From: Chloroflexota bacterium
Lineage (GTDB): Bacteria > Chloroflexota > Anaerolineae > Promineifilales > Promineifilaceae
Assembly: GCA_014584575.1 (NCBI GenBank)
Contig: JACTMP010000017.1
Span: 241,885-305,884 of the forward strand
Length of the DNA: 64,000 bases
Direction of reading: 5' to 3'
Under the pieces are notes generated by a model. That model saw only the letters and a program-made list of their open reading frames with translations, was not told the DNA's origin and ran no database searches. The translations under genes were made by a program, and so were the position numbers. Shown one piece after another: positions 15,944 to 25,037 of the stretch (position 1 is the first letter of the stretch; the number at the start of each line of letters is the position of its first letter).

Positions 15944-17854
15944 TTATTCTTCGAGTGTAGAAATATCGCCTTCGTCCATACCCTGGGCGCGGGCTTTGAG
16001 GACGCGGCGCATGATTTTGCCGGAGCGCGTCTTGGGGAGCGAGGAAACAAATTCCACCGTTTCCGGTTTGGCAATTGGCCCCATCTCATGCCCCACATGG
16101 TCGCGTAGTTCGTGGGCTAGCTTTTCGGTGGCGTCAAATCCCTGGCGCAAGATGCAGTACGCTTTGATGATGTTGCCTTTCACTTCGTTGGGGTCAGGGA
16201 TGCCAATGGCGGCGGCTTCGGCCACGGCCGGGTGGCTGACCAGCGCACTTTCAATCTCGGCCGTGCCCAAACGATAGCCCGACACTTTGATCACATCATC
16301 AATACGGCCGATCACCCAAATGTAGTCGTCCTCATCTTTGCGGGCGCTGTCACCGGGCAGGTACCAGCCCTGTTCGGCAAAACGGCTCCAATACTGCTGC
16401 ACGTACCGGTCGGGGTCCTGGTAAACCGTGCGCAGCATACCAGGCCAGGGGGATTTGATAACCAGGTAGCCTTCCTCATTGGCCGCCACAGGGTCGCCTT
16501 CTTCATCCACCACATCTAGCTGCACGCCAGGAAAGGCACGAGTGGCCGACCCTGGCTTTAGCGGCACACAGGGCAGCGGGGTGATCATAAATCCGCCGGT
16601 CTCTGTCTGCCACCAGGTATCCATAATGGGGCAGCGTTCCTTGCCAATGACCCGGTGATACCACTTCCAGGCTTCGGGGTTGATTGGTTCGCCCACTGTG
16701 CCCAACAGCCGCAGCGAGGACAGATCGTGTTTGTTCGGCCAGCTTTCGCCAAACCGCATCAGACCACGAATGGCAGTGGGGGCGGTGTAAAGAATAGAAA
16801 CGCCGTATTTTGCCACGATAGACCACCAGCGATCGGGGTAGGGATGGGTAGGGGCGCCTTCATACATGACACTGGTAGCACCTAAAATCAGGGGAGCGTA
16901 AACGATGTAGCTGTGGCCGGTTATCCAGCCGGGATCGGCCGCACACCACCAGACATCATCTGGTTTCACGTCAAACGTCCATTTCAATGTGGTACTCGTC
17001 CAGACCATGTAGCCGCCATGGGTGTGCAAAATGGCCTTGGGTTTGCCGGTGGTGCCGGAGGTGTAAAGGATGAAGAGCGGGTCTTCGGCGTCCATGACCT
17101 GAGTGGCTGCTTTGGGGTCGGCAATGGGCAAATTCATCAGGTCGTGATACCAGTAATCACGGCCGGACACCATCTCCACTTCCTGCCCGGTGCGTTTGAC
17201 GCAGATGACGGATTGGATGGTCCCAGCGCGGTCTACGGCTTCGTTGGCAATTTGCTTGAGTTCTACAATTTTGCCGCGCAGCCAGGCGCCGTCGCAGGTG
17301 ATGAGCAGTTTGGATTTGCTATCATCAATGCGCCCCAACAGCGCCTCAGTGGAAAACCCACCATAGACGACAGAGTGCATCGCCCCCACTTTGGCGCAGG
17401 CGAGCATGGCGATGATCAGTTCGGGGATGCGACCCATGTAGATGGTGACGCGGTCACCCTTGCTGACGCCCATGGAGCGCAGGACGCTGGCAAATTTGCA
17501 AACTTCAAAGTTAAGCTGCTGATAGGTGTAGGTGCGCACATCCCCTGGTTCACCTTCAAATATGAGGGCGGCCTTGTTGCGCACGGCCGTGCGCAAGTGT
17601 CGGTCGAGCGCATTGTGAATAATGTTCACTTTGGCCCCTACAAACCATTTGTAAAAGGGGGCATTACTGTCGTCCAAAACGGTCTCCCACGGCTTATACC
17701 ATTCGTAGTTTTCCGCGGCAACTTTGCCCCAGAACCCGACCAGGTCTGCTGACGCTTCCGCATGGACTTTGTCGTAGTCTGAGATATGCGCACGGGTAAT
17801 CACTTCCGGAGCGGGATAGTACACTTCGCCTACCATACTTTTGTTTTCAGCCAT
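15944..17854 (-). CDS. acs: Acetyl-CoA synthetase (AMP-forming)
   Basis: 636 residues, standard for Acs. It turns acetate, ATP and CoA into acetyl-CoA via acetyl-AMP. Motifs: Y-T-S-G-T-T-G-K-P-K (P-loop), the W-W-Q-T-E-T-G-G block, S-G-Y-R-L-G-T-A-E-I-E-S-A, and the C-terminal K-T-R-S-G-K-I-M-R-R whose second Lys is the known acetylation site of the family. Start 17854 is preferred over an upstream in-frame ATG because AAGGAGG lies at the right distance and the family's conserved N-terminus begins here. It can feed the mevalonate genes of this window with acetyl-CoA, but the link is only by metabolism. Confidence 0.97.
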   Translation of the reverse strand: MAENKSMVGEVYYPAPEVITRAHISDYDKVHAEASADLVGFWGKVAAENYEWYKPWETVLDDSNAPFYKWFVGAKVNIIHNALDRHLRTAVRNKAALIFEGEPGDVRTYTYQQLNFEVCKFASVLRSMGVSKGDRVTIYMGRIPELIIAMLACAKVGAMHSVVYGGFSTEALLGRIDDSKSKLLITCDGAWLRGKIVELKQIANEAVDRAGTIQSVICVKRTGQEVEMVSGRDYWYHDLMNLPIADPKAATQVMDAEDPLFILYTSGTTGKPKAILHTHGGYMVWTSTTLKWTFDVKPDDVWWCAADPGWITGHSYIVYAPLILGATSVMYEGAPTHPYPDRWWSIVAKYGVSILYTAPTAIRGLMRFGESWPNKHDLSSLRLLGTVGEPINPEAWKWYHRVIGKERCPIMDTWWQTETGGFMITPLPCVPLKPGSATRAFPGVQLDVVDEEGDPVAANEEGYLVIKSPWPGMLRTVYQDPDRYVQQYWSRFAEQGWYLPGDSARKDEDDYIWVIGRIDDVIKVSGYRLGTAEIESALVSHPAVAEAAAIGIPDPNEVKGNIIKAYCILRQGFDATEKLAHELRDHVGHEMGPIAKPETVEFVSSLPKTRSGKIMRRVLKARAQGMDEGDISTLEE

Positions 17855-17898
17855 TTCAGCCTCCTTCGTGTTGTTGTTTTGTAAGGGTTGGTGCCTCA

Positions 17899-17927
17899 AG
17901 TATATTGGCAAAAAGCCGAAACGTAAA
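17899..17927 (-). promoter_or_regulatory. Sigma70-type promoter for acs
   Basis: On the minus strand, TTTACG (17927-17922) and TATACT (17904-17899) are spaced by 17 bases, about 45 bases before the acs start. Confidence 0.5.
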
Positions 17928-18016
17928 ACGGCCTTTTCCAAGATGACAGCTAATGGGCAAAACATTACGGCCGTGTCAACGTACTGTAAACATCCTAAAA
18001 GTAAAGGAGCAGCGAT

Positions 18017-18676
18017 ATGCAGACAAACAAACAGATGACCGACCTCTGGGAGCGAGCCAAAACACCACTGGCGGTATTAGGTGGTTTTATTCTTCTTCTC
18101 TGGTTTTTGGAGATCGTAGACTGGTTAATCTTCAATGGAGCACTGGACGGCTATGGCATTAAACCACGCACGGCTGATGGGTTGGTGGGAATCTTGTATG
18201 CGCCCTTTTTGCATAGCGGTTTTGGGCATCTGATGGCTAATACCATGCCTATTCTCATTTTGGGTGGGTTGATCATTATCTCTCGGGGGTTGAAAGATTT
18301 TTTTGTGGTCACAGGCGTGGTGATGATCCTGAGTGGGCTGGGCACCTGGCTGATTGGGCCAGCCTTTTCCGTGCATATTGGGGCCAGCGGGTTGGTTTTT
18401 GGTTACTTTGGCTTTTTACTGCTCATGGCTTATTTTGAGCGAAGTTGCCGCTCGATTGTGGTAGCAGTGCTGGTGCTGTTTGTATATGGTGGGTTGATCT
18501 GGGGGATTTTGCCGCGAGGGGATGGGATTTCGTGGCAGTCCCATTTGTTTGGACTGGTGGGGGGCATTCTGGCGGCTTATTTATTGGGCAAACAAGAAGC
18601 AGGCCAGGCCGCAGAACCGAGGACTGCGCCTGGCATGGAAGATGAAATTGTGATTCACGATAGCTATGATGTGTAG
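18017..18676 (+). CDS. Rhomboid family intramembrane serine protease
   Basis: 219 residues with six hydrophobic segments. The catalytic dyad is in place: Ser124 in H-I-G-A-S-G-L-V-F-G and His176 in W-Q-S-H-L-F-G-L. The loop-1 H-x-x-x-N motif is seen as G-H-L-M-A-N-T. It should cut membrane proteins within the bilayer; substrates are unknown. The ATG has AGGAG upstream. It is followed by the convergent tat operon. In some bacteria a rhomboid activates TatA by trimming it; here TatA has a standard short N-terminus, so such a link is not indicated. Confidence 0.9.
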   Translation: MQTNKQMTDLWERAKTPLAVLGGFILLLWFLEIVDWLIFNGALDGYGIKPRTADGLVGILYAPFLHSGFGHLMANTMPILILGGLIIISRGLKDFFVVTGVVMILSGLGTWLIGPAFSVHIGASGLVFGYFGFLLLMAYFERSCRSIVVAVLVLFVYGGLIWGILPRGDGISWQSHLFGLVGGILAAYLLGKQEAGQAAEPRTAPGMEDEIVIHDSYDV

Positions 18677-18740
18677 GACACGGCCGTAGCCCTCATCAAC
18701 CGCGCCTCAGTGCGCCCCTTCGCGTCTTTCGCGGATCAGG

Positions 18741-19526
18741 TCAACCGGCGTCTAAGGCCACCGACCGCTCAAACTGGCGCTGGCCCACTCTGGCTAACAG
18801 AATGCTAAACATATATAGCACCAGCAACGGCGCCATGGTCAACAGCATAGTTACGGGATCAATGGATGGGGTGATGACAGCGGCCAGGATAGCCACAATC
18901 ACCACCGCATAACGCCAATGCTCCCGCAGCATTTGCGCCGTCACCATACCCACCCGCGCCAGCACGTAGACAATAATAGGCATCTGAAAGCTGACACCAA
19001 TCCAAAATACCATGCGTACTACAAAACTGATGTAATCCTGGCTCGTCCATTCGGTACGGAACACATCTTGCATAAAATTTGCCAGAAAATTAATAGCCGC
19101 CGGCACCAGGATGAACCAGGAAAATAGGATGCCTAACAAAAAGAGCGCCAGCGAACCGGGGATAAAAATATAGATGTATTTTTTTTCTGGGGGGGTCAAA
19201 CCCGGTGAAATAAAGAGCCATATCTGGTACAGAATAAAGGGCATCGCCAGGACCGCCCCAAAAAGCAAGGCGACTTTAAAAAAGGTTTCAATGCCTTCGG
19301 TCGGGCGCAGCGTCTGCAGGGCGGCAGCGCTTTCCGGTACGCTGTTCGCGTATGGCTGCATGAGATAGGTCAACAAGGGTTGGGCAATAACAAAACCTAG
19401 TAATGTGCCGATAAATAACGCCGCCGCCGCATAGGTAATGCGCACCCGCAAATCATTGAGGTGCCCCAACAGGGTCATGTGTGCGCCATCCGGCTCAAGC
19501 TCTGGCATGGGGTCAGCCACACTCAT
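18741..19526 (-). CDS. tatC: Sec-independent protein translocase TatC
   Basis: 261 residues, six membrane helices. Family motifs: an N-terminal H-L-x-x-L-R-x-R block (G-H-L-N-D-L-R-V-R), the F-K-V-A-L-L-F-G segment after helix 1, and the P-F-I-L-Y-Q-I-W-L-F-I-S-P-G-L block. It is the receptor of the twin-arginine pathway, which exports folded proteins across the membrane. The start overlaps the stop of the upstream tatB-like gene by four bases (ATGA), so the two are translationally coupled. Last gene of a tatA-tatB-tatC operon. Confidence 0.96.
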   Translation of the reverse strand: MSVADPMPELEPDGAHMTLLGHLNDLRVRITYAAAALFIGTLLGFVIAQPLLTYLMQPYANSVPESAAALQTLRPTEGIETFFKVALLFGAVLAMPFILYQIWLFISPGLTPPEKKYIYIFIPGSLALFLLGILFSWFILVPAAINFLANFMQDVFRTEWTSQDYISFVVRMVFWIGVSFQMPIIVYVLARVGMVTAQMLREHWRYAVVIVAILAAVITPSIDPVTMLLTMAPLLVLYMFSILLARVGQRQFERSVALDAG

Positions 19527-19984
19527 TTCTCCGAATCCCCAGGTACATCAAGCGGCTTGGGCAAAGTTGATGGTTGTGGCGCTGGTTCTGCGTGCGCGCC
19601 ATTGTTTGCTCCGGCAGCGGGTGTGTCTCCCGTGCCAGCTTTTAGCGAAGGTGGCTGGATTGAGTTTTCAATCTCATCCAGCGCCGTTTTGCCTTCCTGG
19701 GCAACCGTGGTGCTGATTGATGTAAACTCTTGTCGCAGGGACCTCAATTCCTGGCGTAACATCTGTACTTCATCCATAGCGTCACGCAGGGCACGGCCGT
19801 CGTCCAACCCATCCAACTCATTATTCAACTGGCGCATAAAACTACGGGAAATGAGTTGCAGTTGCGCTGATGTTTTACCTAACCAGCGCGCCACCTTACC
19901 AATCCGCTCCGGCCCCATCACCACCCCGGCAATGATCAGGATGAGAATCAATTCTGGCATACCAATGCCAAAAATGTTGTCCAT
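19523..19984 (-). CDS. tatB: Twin-arginine translocase TatB-like subunit
   Basis: 153 residues. An N-terminal helix with G-I-G-M-P-E-L-I-L-I-L-I-I-A-G-V-V is followed by G-P-E-R-I-G-K-V-A-R-W-L-G, an amphipathic helix and a long charged C-terminal tail. Length, the Pro-Glu in the helix start and the G-P-E-R motif fit TatB more than TatA. It would bind substrate together with TatC. The start is set at ATG 19984, where the conserved helix begins; no good ribosome-binding site is seen, and an in-frame upstream ATG gives 16 extra residues unlike the family. It overlaps tatC by 4 bases. Confidence 0.85.
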   Translation of the reverse strand: MDNIFGIGMPELILILIIAGVVMGPERIGKVARWLGKTSAQLQLISRSFMRQLNNELDGLDDGRALRDAMDEVQMLRQELRSLRQEFTSISTTVAQEGKTALDEIENSIQPPSLKAGTGDTPAAGANNGAHAEPAPQPSTLPKPLDVPGDSEK

Positions 19985-20049
19985 CGTCGTGCGGCGTAGC
20001 CCGTAATCCGTAGCCCGGTTAAGGATTACCAATTACAGGTTACGGATTA

Positions 20050-20235
20050 TCAATTCTGCCCTTCCGTTTGATCGTTTTTTTCCGCAGGCTCGGCCTGACC
20101 GTCTCTCACGCCTTCACGGAAAGCCTTGATGCCTTTGCCTAATTCACCACCGATCTTGCTGATACGGCCCACACCAAACAGAATCAACACTACGGCTAAA
20201 ATGATGAGTAATTCAGGTAAACCTAAAGGTCCCAT
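20050..20235 (-). CDS. tatA: Twin-arginine translocase TatA subunit
   Basis: 61 residues: a short membrane helix (P-E-L-L-I-I-L-A-V-V-L-I-L), the hinge F-G-V-G-R-I, then an amphipathic helix with K-I-G-G-E-L-G-K-G-I-K-A-F-R and an acidic, polar tail. This is the TatA/E layout; many copies form the protein-conducting element. GGAG lies 8 bases upstream of ATG. First gene of the tat operon. Confidence 0.95.
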   Translation of the reverse strand: MGPLGLPELLIILAVVLILFGVGRISKIGGELGKGIKAFREGVRDGQAEPAEKNDQTEGQN

Positions 20236-20427
20236 GGGAATGTCTCCTCTAAAAAATGAGTCTACAGAGATTGGAAATTGCAGATCGGAGATTGATTAAT
20301 CTCTTGGCTCTTATGCTCTAACGGCCGTCATTATACCAGACTGCTGACTAAAAACAGGACTGCTTTTAATTTTGTTCATAATAGCCCGCATTTACCAAAT
20401 CCACTGCCAACGGCCGTGCCCCTGCGC

Positions 20428-20472
20428 TATAATCTCCTGTAGGGCAATTTTGGAAAATCGCCTTACAGGAGA
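20428..20472 (+). promoter_or_regulatory. TATAAT box followed by an inverted repeat covering the ribosome-binding site
   Basis: TATAAT (20428-20433) is a perfect -10 element, but only a weak -35 can be drawn. An inverted repeat pairs TCTCCTGTA (20433-20441) with TACAGGAGA (20464-20472) and continues inward with GGC/GCC and ATTTT/AAAAT. The right arm contains AGGAGA, the ribosome-binding site of the LLM gene. If the transcript starts within the left arm, the structure would be partial, so it may act as a DNA operator instead. Confidence 0.4.
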
Positions 20473-20477
20473 AAAAT

Positions 20478-21341
20478 ATGAAAATTGGCGTTATTTTCCC
20501 CCAAATAGAATTTCCGGCCGACCCTGTCGCCATTCGTGATTATGCACAGACGGCCGAGACACTGGGCTTCAGCCATATCCTGGCATATGACCATGTGCTG
20601 GGCGCAAACCCAGAGCGTCCCGGCGGCTGGCAGGGGCCATATACCCATCGCGACCCCTTTTTTGACCCCTTTGTGCTGTACAGCTACATGACCGCCCTTA
20701 CCACCACCATCCACTTTGTCACCGGCATCCTTATCTTGCCGCAGCGGGACACGGCCGTTGTCGCCAAACAAGCCGCCTGCCTGGATGTGCTATCTGACGG
20801 CCGTTTCCGTCTGGGCGTAGGCGTCGGCTGGAACCGGGTGGAAATGGAAAGTATCGGCCATACCTTCCACAACCGGGGCAAACGCATTGAAGAGCAGATC
20901 GAGGTGCTGCGGCTGCTGTGGACAGAACCTCTGGTGCGGTTCGACGGCCGTTACCATCACCTGGATGACGTGGGCCTGAACCCCCTGCCCGTGCAGCGCC
21001 CCATCCCCATCTGGCTGGGCGGCCATGCCGACGCCGTGCTAGAGCGGGTGGCTCGCCTGGGCGATGGCTGGTTCCCCAACTACCGCACCCCAGAACAGGC
21101 ACGGCCGTCATTAGACAAACTGGACGACTATCTGGCGCAACACGGCCGTCGCCGCGCCGACATCGGCATTGAGGCCCGCCTGGCCTTCAAAGACGGCACG
21201 CCCGAAAGCTGGCAAAAAACAATAGCCGCCTGGCAGGAAGCAGGCGCCACCCACCTGACTTTTAATACGATGGGCGCGGGGTTGGACACGGCCGTGCAAC
21301 ACCTGCAAGCCATCACCCAATTCGCCCAGTCCTTGAAATAG
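20478..21341 (+). CDS. LLM class oxidoreductase, probably F420-dependent
   Basis: 287 residues, a luciferase-like TIM barrel. The N-terminus M-K-I-G-V-I-F-P-Q, the block L-G-F-S-H-I-L-A-Y-D-H-V, the T-G-I-L-I-L-P-Q-R strand and S-D-G-R-F-R-L-G-V-G-V-G-W are typical of the TIGR03619/F420-type subfamily. Such enzymes use F420 or FMN to reduce or oxidise small organic substrates. The cofactor is inferred from subfamily likeness only; no F420 synthesis gene is in the window. AGGAG precedes the ATG and lies in an inverted repeat. The gene contains six ACGGCCGT copies, the densest case here. Confidence 0.9.
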   Translation: MKIGVIFPQIEFPADPVAIRDYAQTAETLGFSHILAYDHVLGANPERPGGWQGPYTHRDPFFDPFVLYSYMTALTTTIHFVTGILILPQRDTAVVAKQAACLDVLSDGRFRLGVGVGWNRVEMESIGHTFHNRGKRIEEQIEVLRLLWTEPLVRFDGRYHHLDDVGLNPLPVQRPIPIWLGGHADAVLERVARLGDGWFPNYRTPEQARPSLDKLDDYLAQHGRRRADIGIEARLAFKDGTPESWQKTIAAWQEAGATHLTFNTMGAGLDTAVQHLQAITQFAQSLK

Positions 21342-21500
21342 CCGAAACTCCATTTCCAAACAGGTTTACCTCCAAACAACGCTTTCTTGTAAGTCTCCCT
21401 TTAAGCATCACCCCTCACAATCTCGACCTGACAGGCAATAAAAAGCCCCTATTTATTAAAAGACATTTTTATGGAGCGAAAGCGAAACGAGGTAAATCGT

Positions 21501-22988
21501 ATGACAATAGCAAATCCCCAACGGACACAAATTCTGGTAATCGGTGGCGGGCCGGGTGGTAGCACAGCCGCCGCCATGCTCGCCCGCGAAGGGTTTGATG
21601 TCACCGTGCTTGAAAGAGATGCCTTCCCCCGTTACCACATTGGCGAATCCTTGCTGCCCTCTGTGCTGGACTTCTTGGACCTGTCCGGCGCACGCCCAAA
21701 AGTAGAAGCCTATGGCTTCCAGCGCAAGCCGGGCGGCCATATCGAGTGGGGCAGTAATCAGTGGGATTTATACTTCAACGAATTGACCGGAAATCACACC
21801 TACAGCTTCCAGGTCATCCGCTCAGAATTTGACAAACTGCTGCTAGATCATGCCGAAAGTGAGGGCGTGAAAGTGATGCAGTGCGTGGAAGTGCAAAAGA
21901 TTCATTTTCACGATGCCGCCGAAATTAGCCAACGCCGCCCCTACGCCGCTACCGTCGCCCGCGTCGGTGAAGCTGCGCAATCCTGGGATATTCACTTTGA
22001 CTATCTGGTAGACGCTTCTGGTCGAGCCGGGATTATGGCTACCCGCTACTTGCGTAACCGCGAGTACCATGACGCCTTCAAAAATGTGGCTGTCTGGGGT
22101 TATTGGGCCGACGCAGGCCGTCTGCCACACCCCAAAGAAGGAGCCATCGCTACCGTTTCCATTCCCAATGGCTGGATTTGGGCTATTCCCCTGCATGATG
22201 GGCTGTTAAGCGTTGGCGTGGTTATGCACAAAGACTCGTTCAAGGAGAAGAACAGCCGCCAAGAGTTGGAAGAGCTTTATGCCGAAGCACTGGCAGAAAA
22301 CGAGACGGTGAGTGGCCTGATTGCCCCCGGACGGCGGGTCTCCGAACTGAAAGTGGAAACCGATTACTCTTATGCCAGCACCAACTTTGCCGGGCCGGGT
22401 TACTTTATGGTGGGTGACGCCGCCTGCTTCTTAGACCCGCTGCTGTCCACCGGCGTCCATCTGGCAATGTTGAGCGCCATGTTAACGGCCGTTAGCATCA
22501 CTGCTGCCGAACGAGGCGACGTGAGCCACACCGAAGCCACCGAATTTTTCGAGAGCAGCTATCGAACTGCTTATATGCGCCTGCTCGTTTTTCTTACCGC
22601 CTTCTATCATCAATACGATGGCAAAGAATCTATCTTCTGGATGGCACGCCGTTTGAGCAACCACGACGTTCCCGAAACCAAAATCAAACTTGCCTTTACA
22701 AACCTGATGTCCGGCGTTGAAGATTTGCGCGATGTGCGTGAAGGCGCTGAATTGATGACCCGCGACCTGGTATTAGACGAAATGTCCCGGCGGGTAGCCG
22801 AAAACCTGAAAATCCGGCAAGACAAAGCAGCGATGACGGCCGTTTACGATTCGCGCATGAAAGAAGCCAATGCCTCCTTCTTTGGCAAGGTGGAAGGGTT
22901 AGACGCCATCGCCCGCAGCCCAGAGCAGGCTATCAGCGGCTTATACATCACCACTTCACCCCGCCTGGGACTGACCCGCGTTTCCTGA
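21501..22988 (+). CDS. Flavin-dependent halogenase-like FAD oxidoreductase
   Basis: 495 residues. The N-terminal FAD site G-G-G-P-G-G-S-T-A-A is followed by P-R-Y-H-I-G-E-S-L-L-P-S, and W-I-W-A-I-P is present, matching the W-x-W-x-I-P signature of flavin-dependent halogenases (which blocks monooxygenation). The second FAD motif G-D-A-A-C-F-L-D-P-L-L-S-T-G-V-H is intact. The layout resembles CmlS/CndH-like halogenases acting on carrier-bound or aliphatic substrates, or geranylgeranyl-reductase-like relatives. No carrier-protein or polyketide gene is adjacent. The start at 21501 is chosen for GAGGT 8 bases upstream; an in-frame ATG at 21471 lacks a site. Confidence 0.85.
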   Translation: MTIANPQRTQILVIGGGPGGSTAAAMLAREGFDVTVLERDAFPRYHIGESLLPSVLDFLDLSGARPKVEAYGFQRKPGGHIEWGSNQWDLYFNELTGNHTYSFQVIRSEFDKLLLDHAESEGVKVMQCVEVQKIHFHDAAEISQRRPYAATVARVGEAAQSWDIHFDYLVDASGRAGIMATRYLRNREYHDAFKNVAVWGYWADAGRLPHPKEGAIATVSIPNGWIWAIPLHDGLLSVGVVMHKDSFKEKNSRQELEELYAEALAENETVSGLIAPGRRVSELKVETDYSYASTNFAGPGYFMVGDAACFLDPLLSTGVHLAMLSAMLTAVSITAAERGDVSHTEATEFFESSYRTAYMRLLVFLTAFYHQYDGKESIFWMARRLSNHDVPETKIKLAFTNLMSGVEDLRDVREGAELMTRDLVLDEMSRRVAENLKIRQDKAAMTAVYDSRMKEANASFFGKVEGLDAIARSPEQAISGLYITTSPRLGLTRVS

Positions 22989-23011
22989 CCCGCCCATTTT
23001 CTGATATAGTC

Positions 23012-23048
23012 AACCTCCTGGTCAGATAAGCTGACCAGGAGGTTTTTT
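23012..23048 (+). terminator. Rho-independent terminator after the halogenase-like gene
   Basis: A 14-bp stem (23012-23025 with 23031-23044, AACCTCCTGGTCAG) with loop ATAAG runs into TTTTTT (23043-23048). A strong intrinsic terminator. Confidence 0.93.
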
Positions 23049-23065
23049 GTTTCTGGTGAAGCTAC

Positions 23066-23683
23066 ATGGACAAAAGCCAACAAGAAGCAAATCGCTGGGC
23101 AGCATATTACCGTCAGGTAAACGGCCGTCCACCCCATGAAACAGTCTTGCACGCACTGGCACTGTTTGCGAAAGAACAACCATCCAATCCGTTTGCTATT
23201 GACCTGGGTTGTGGCGCTGGACGGGATACTCTGGCCCTATTGCAAGCGGGCTGGCATGTATTAGCTGTTGATGCTCAACTCGAAGCCACCGAATGGGTGC
23301 GATTAAATACACCTATGCCTGCCCAATCCCGCCTGCAAATGATAGTCGCTCGCTTTGAGGAACTGGCGCCGCTGCCACCGGCTGATCTGGTGAATGCCAG
23401 CTTCAGTATACCCTTTTGCCACCCCAACCATTTTGATACACTGTGGGCAAACATTACCCAGGCAGTGCGGGTCAACGGCCGTTTTGCCGGGCAGTTTCTG
23501 GGCGAAAATGACAGTTGGGCAAGCGATCCAGACAAAACCATTCACACCAAAACTCAGGTTTTGGCCCGCCTCCAGCCATTTGAAATCGAGTTTTTTGAAG
23601 AACGCGACGAAGACGGCATAACGGCCACTGGCAAGGCCAAACATTGGCATGTTTTTTTCGTAGTAGCCCGAAAACGGCCGTAA
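23066..23683 (+). CDS. Class I SAM-dependent methyltransferase
   Basis: 205 residues. Motif I is clear: A-I-D-L-G-C-G-A-G-R-D-T, followed by an acidic residue ending strand 2 (V-L-A-V-D-A), and the post-I helix; the D-L-V-N-A-S-F-S-I-P-F block fits motif IV. The fold resembles TehB/UbiE-like small-molecule methyltransferases. The substrate cannot be told. It begins just after a terminator and ends 20 bases before chorismate synthase, so the two may share a transcript. Confidence 0.88.
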   Translation: MDKSQQEANRWAAYYRQVNGRPPHETVLHALALFAKEQPSNPFAIDLGCGAGRDTLALLQAGWHVLAVDAQLEATEWVRLNTPMPAQSRLQMIVARFEELAPLPPADLVNASFSIPFCHPNHFDTLWANITQAVRVNGRFAGQFLGENDSWASDPDKTIHTKTQVLARLQPFEIEFFEERDEDGITATGKAKHWHVFFVVARKRP

Positions 23684-23703
23684 CCAACCAGATAGGAGCA
23701 TAC

Positions 23704-24951
23704 ATGGAAATCCTCGGCGGCCCCCTCTTTGCCGTAGCCGGTGCAGGTGAATCACACGGCCCGGCCATCACCACCATCGTTTTTGGCTGCCCGCCCGGTC
23801 TCAAACTTTCGCGGGCAGACATTCAGCAATACCTGGACCGAAGGCGGCCCGGCAGCAGCCGGCATGGCACGCCACGCAATGAAAAAGACAAGGTGGTGTT
23901 GCTCTCCGGCCTTTACCAGGACGACCATGACGCCCTAACGGCCGGGCCAACCATTCGCCTGACGGTGGAAAACGCAGAATTTGAGACTACCGGCTATGAA
24001 GAAGGGTTTACCACCGGCGAGCCGATCAGCGCCATCGTGTTGTCGTCCACCGGTAAATCAGGGCATTATGCCCAGTTCATGGGGCCAACCGGCGCGGTGC
24101 GCCCCGGCCACACCGACCTGGTGAAATACCATCAATCCAGGGGGTTTGTGGATGTGCGCGGCGGTGGTCGTTCCAGCTACCGCAGCACCATTTCCGACGT
24201 GATCGGCGGCTCGATTGCCCGGATTTACCTGCATGAGATGTTTGGCACGGTGATTTTGTCTTCCATCTGCCAGGTGGGGCCGCTGCAAACCGGCCTGCGG
24301 TTGGGGGATTATGTGAGTGAGTGGGGGCACGGCCGTCAAACCATCCCCCCCGACGAAATCAGCCACCTGCAAGACCGCTTAACTGCCGCCGAAATCCATT
24401 CGCTGGACGCCGACTTTGCTCACGCCGCCGGGGAACTGATTAAACAAACACGCATCGAGGGAGATTCATTGGGTGCGGCCGTGGAAGTTGTGGCCGTCAA
24501 TGTGCCTGCACTGGTCGGTGAACCGCTCTACCATAGCCTGAAAGTGCGGCTGATGGGCACATTGGGTGGCCTGCACGCCGTGCAATCCTGCGAAATTGGC
24601 GACGGCCTCCAGGTGGTTGCCCGGCGCGGCAGCGAAAATAACGACCCCATCCGGCAAAGCGGCTACCAGGCCAACAGTCATGGTGGGCTGATTGGCGGCA
24701 TCACCACCGGTATGCCCCTGGTCTGCCGCGTCGGTTTCAAGCCCACTTCCACCATTCACAAACCACAACAATCGGTGCGCAAGAACCTGGAAGAGATGGA
24801 GTTTGAACTGGAAGCGGGGCGGCATGACCCCTGCGTGGGGGTACGCGCCGGGGTGACGTTGGAATCGCGCCTGGCGATTGAACTGCTGAACGCCGTGCTC
24901 ATGCACCAGGCGCAGCAGGTTGACCCGCAGCAGTTCCAGTTGTTTCCGTGA
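23704..24951 (+). CDS. aroC: Chorismate synthase
   Basis: 415 residues. It makes chorismate from 5-enolpyruvylshikimate-3-phosphate, the last shared step to aromatic amino acids, using reduced FMN. Family motifs: G-E-S-H-G-P near the start, R-R-x-P-G-S-S-R (47-53), the R-P-G-H-T-D-L-V-K-Y-H block, R-G-G-G-R-S-S-Y-R, and the C-terminal G-G-x-x-G-G-I-T-T-G and R-H-D-P-C segments. The start is 23704, with AGGAG 7 bases upstream; an in-frame upstream ATG would overlap the methyltransferase. No other aro gene is adjacent. Confidence 0.96.
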   Translation: MEILGGPLFAVAGAGESHGPAITTIVFGCPPGLKLSRADIQQYLDRRRPGSSRHGTPRNEKDKVVLLSGLYQDDHDALTAGPTIRLTVENAEFETTGYEEGFTTGEPISAIVLSSTGKSGHYAQFMGPTGAVRPGHTDLVKYHQSRGFVDVRGGGRSSYRSTISDVIGGSIARIYLHEMFGTVILSSICQVGPLQTGLRLGDYVSEWGHGRQTIPPDEISHLQDRLTAAEIHSLDADFAHAAGELIKQTRIEGDSLGAAVEVVAVNVPALVGEPLYHSLKVRLMGTLGGLHAVQSCEIGDGLQVVARRGSENNDPIRQSGYQANSHGGLIGGITTGMPLVCRVGFKPTSTIHKPQQSVRKNLEEMEFELEAGRHDPCVGVRAGVTLESRLAIELLNAVLMHQAQQVDPQQFQLFP

Positions 24952-25037
24952 ACGGCCGTTGGGCTTTTACATGATTTGGCGACAATCTGATACAATGCAC
25001 GGCCGTGCATCCATTCACATATCAGGAGGAAGAAGCG

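Noticed and set aside
16913..17752. Plus-strand open frame of 279 codons opposite acs
   Set aside because: It lies wholly within acetyl-CoA synthetase; the product has no recognisable motif. GC-rich codon use opens antisense frames.
24961..24996. Confident promoter for the AI-2E transporter
   Set aside because: TTTACA and TACAAT are 19 bases apart, beyond the usual spacing; kept only as a remark under the gene.
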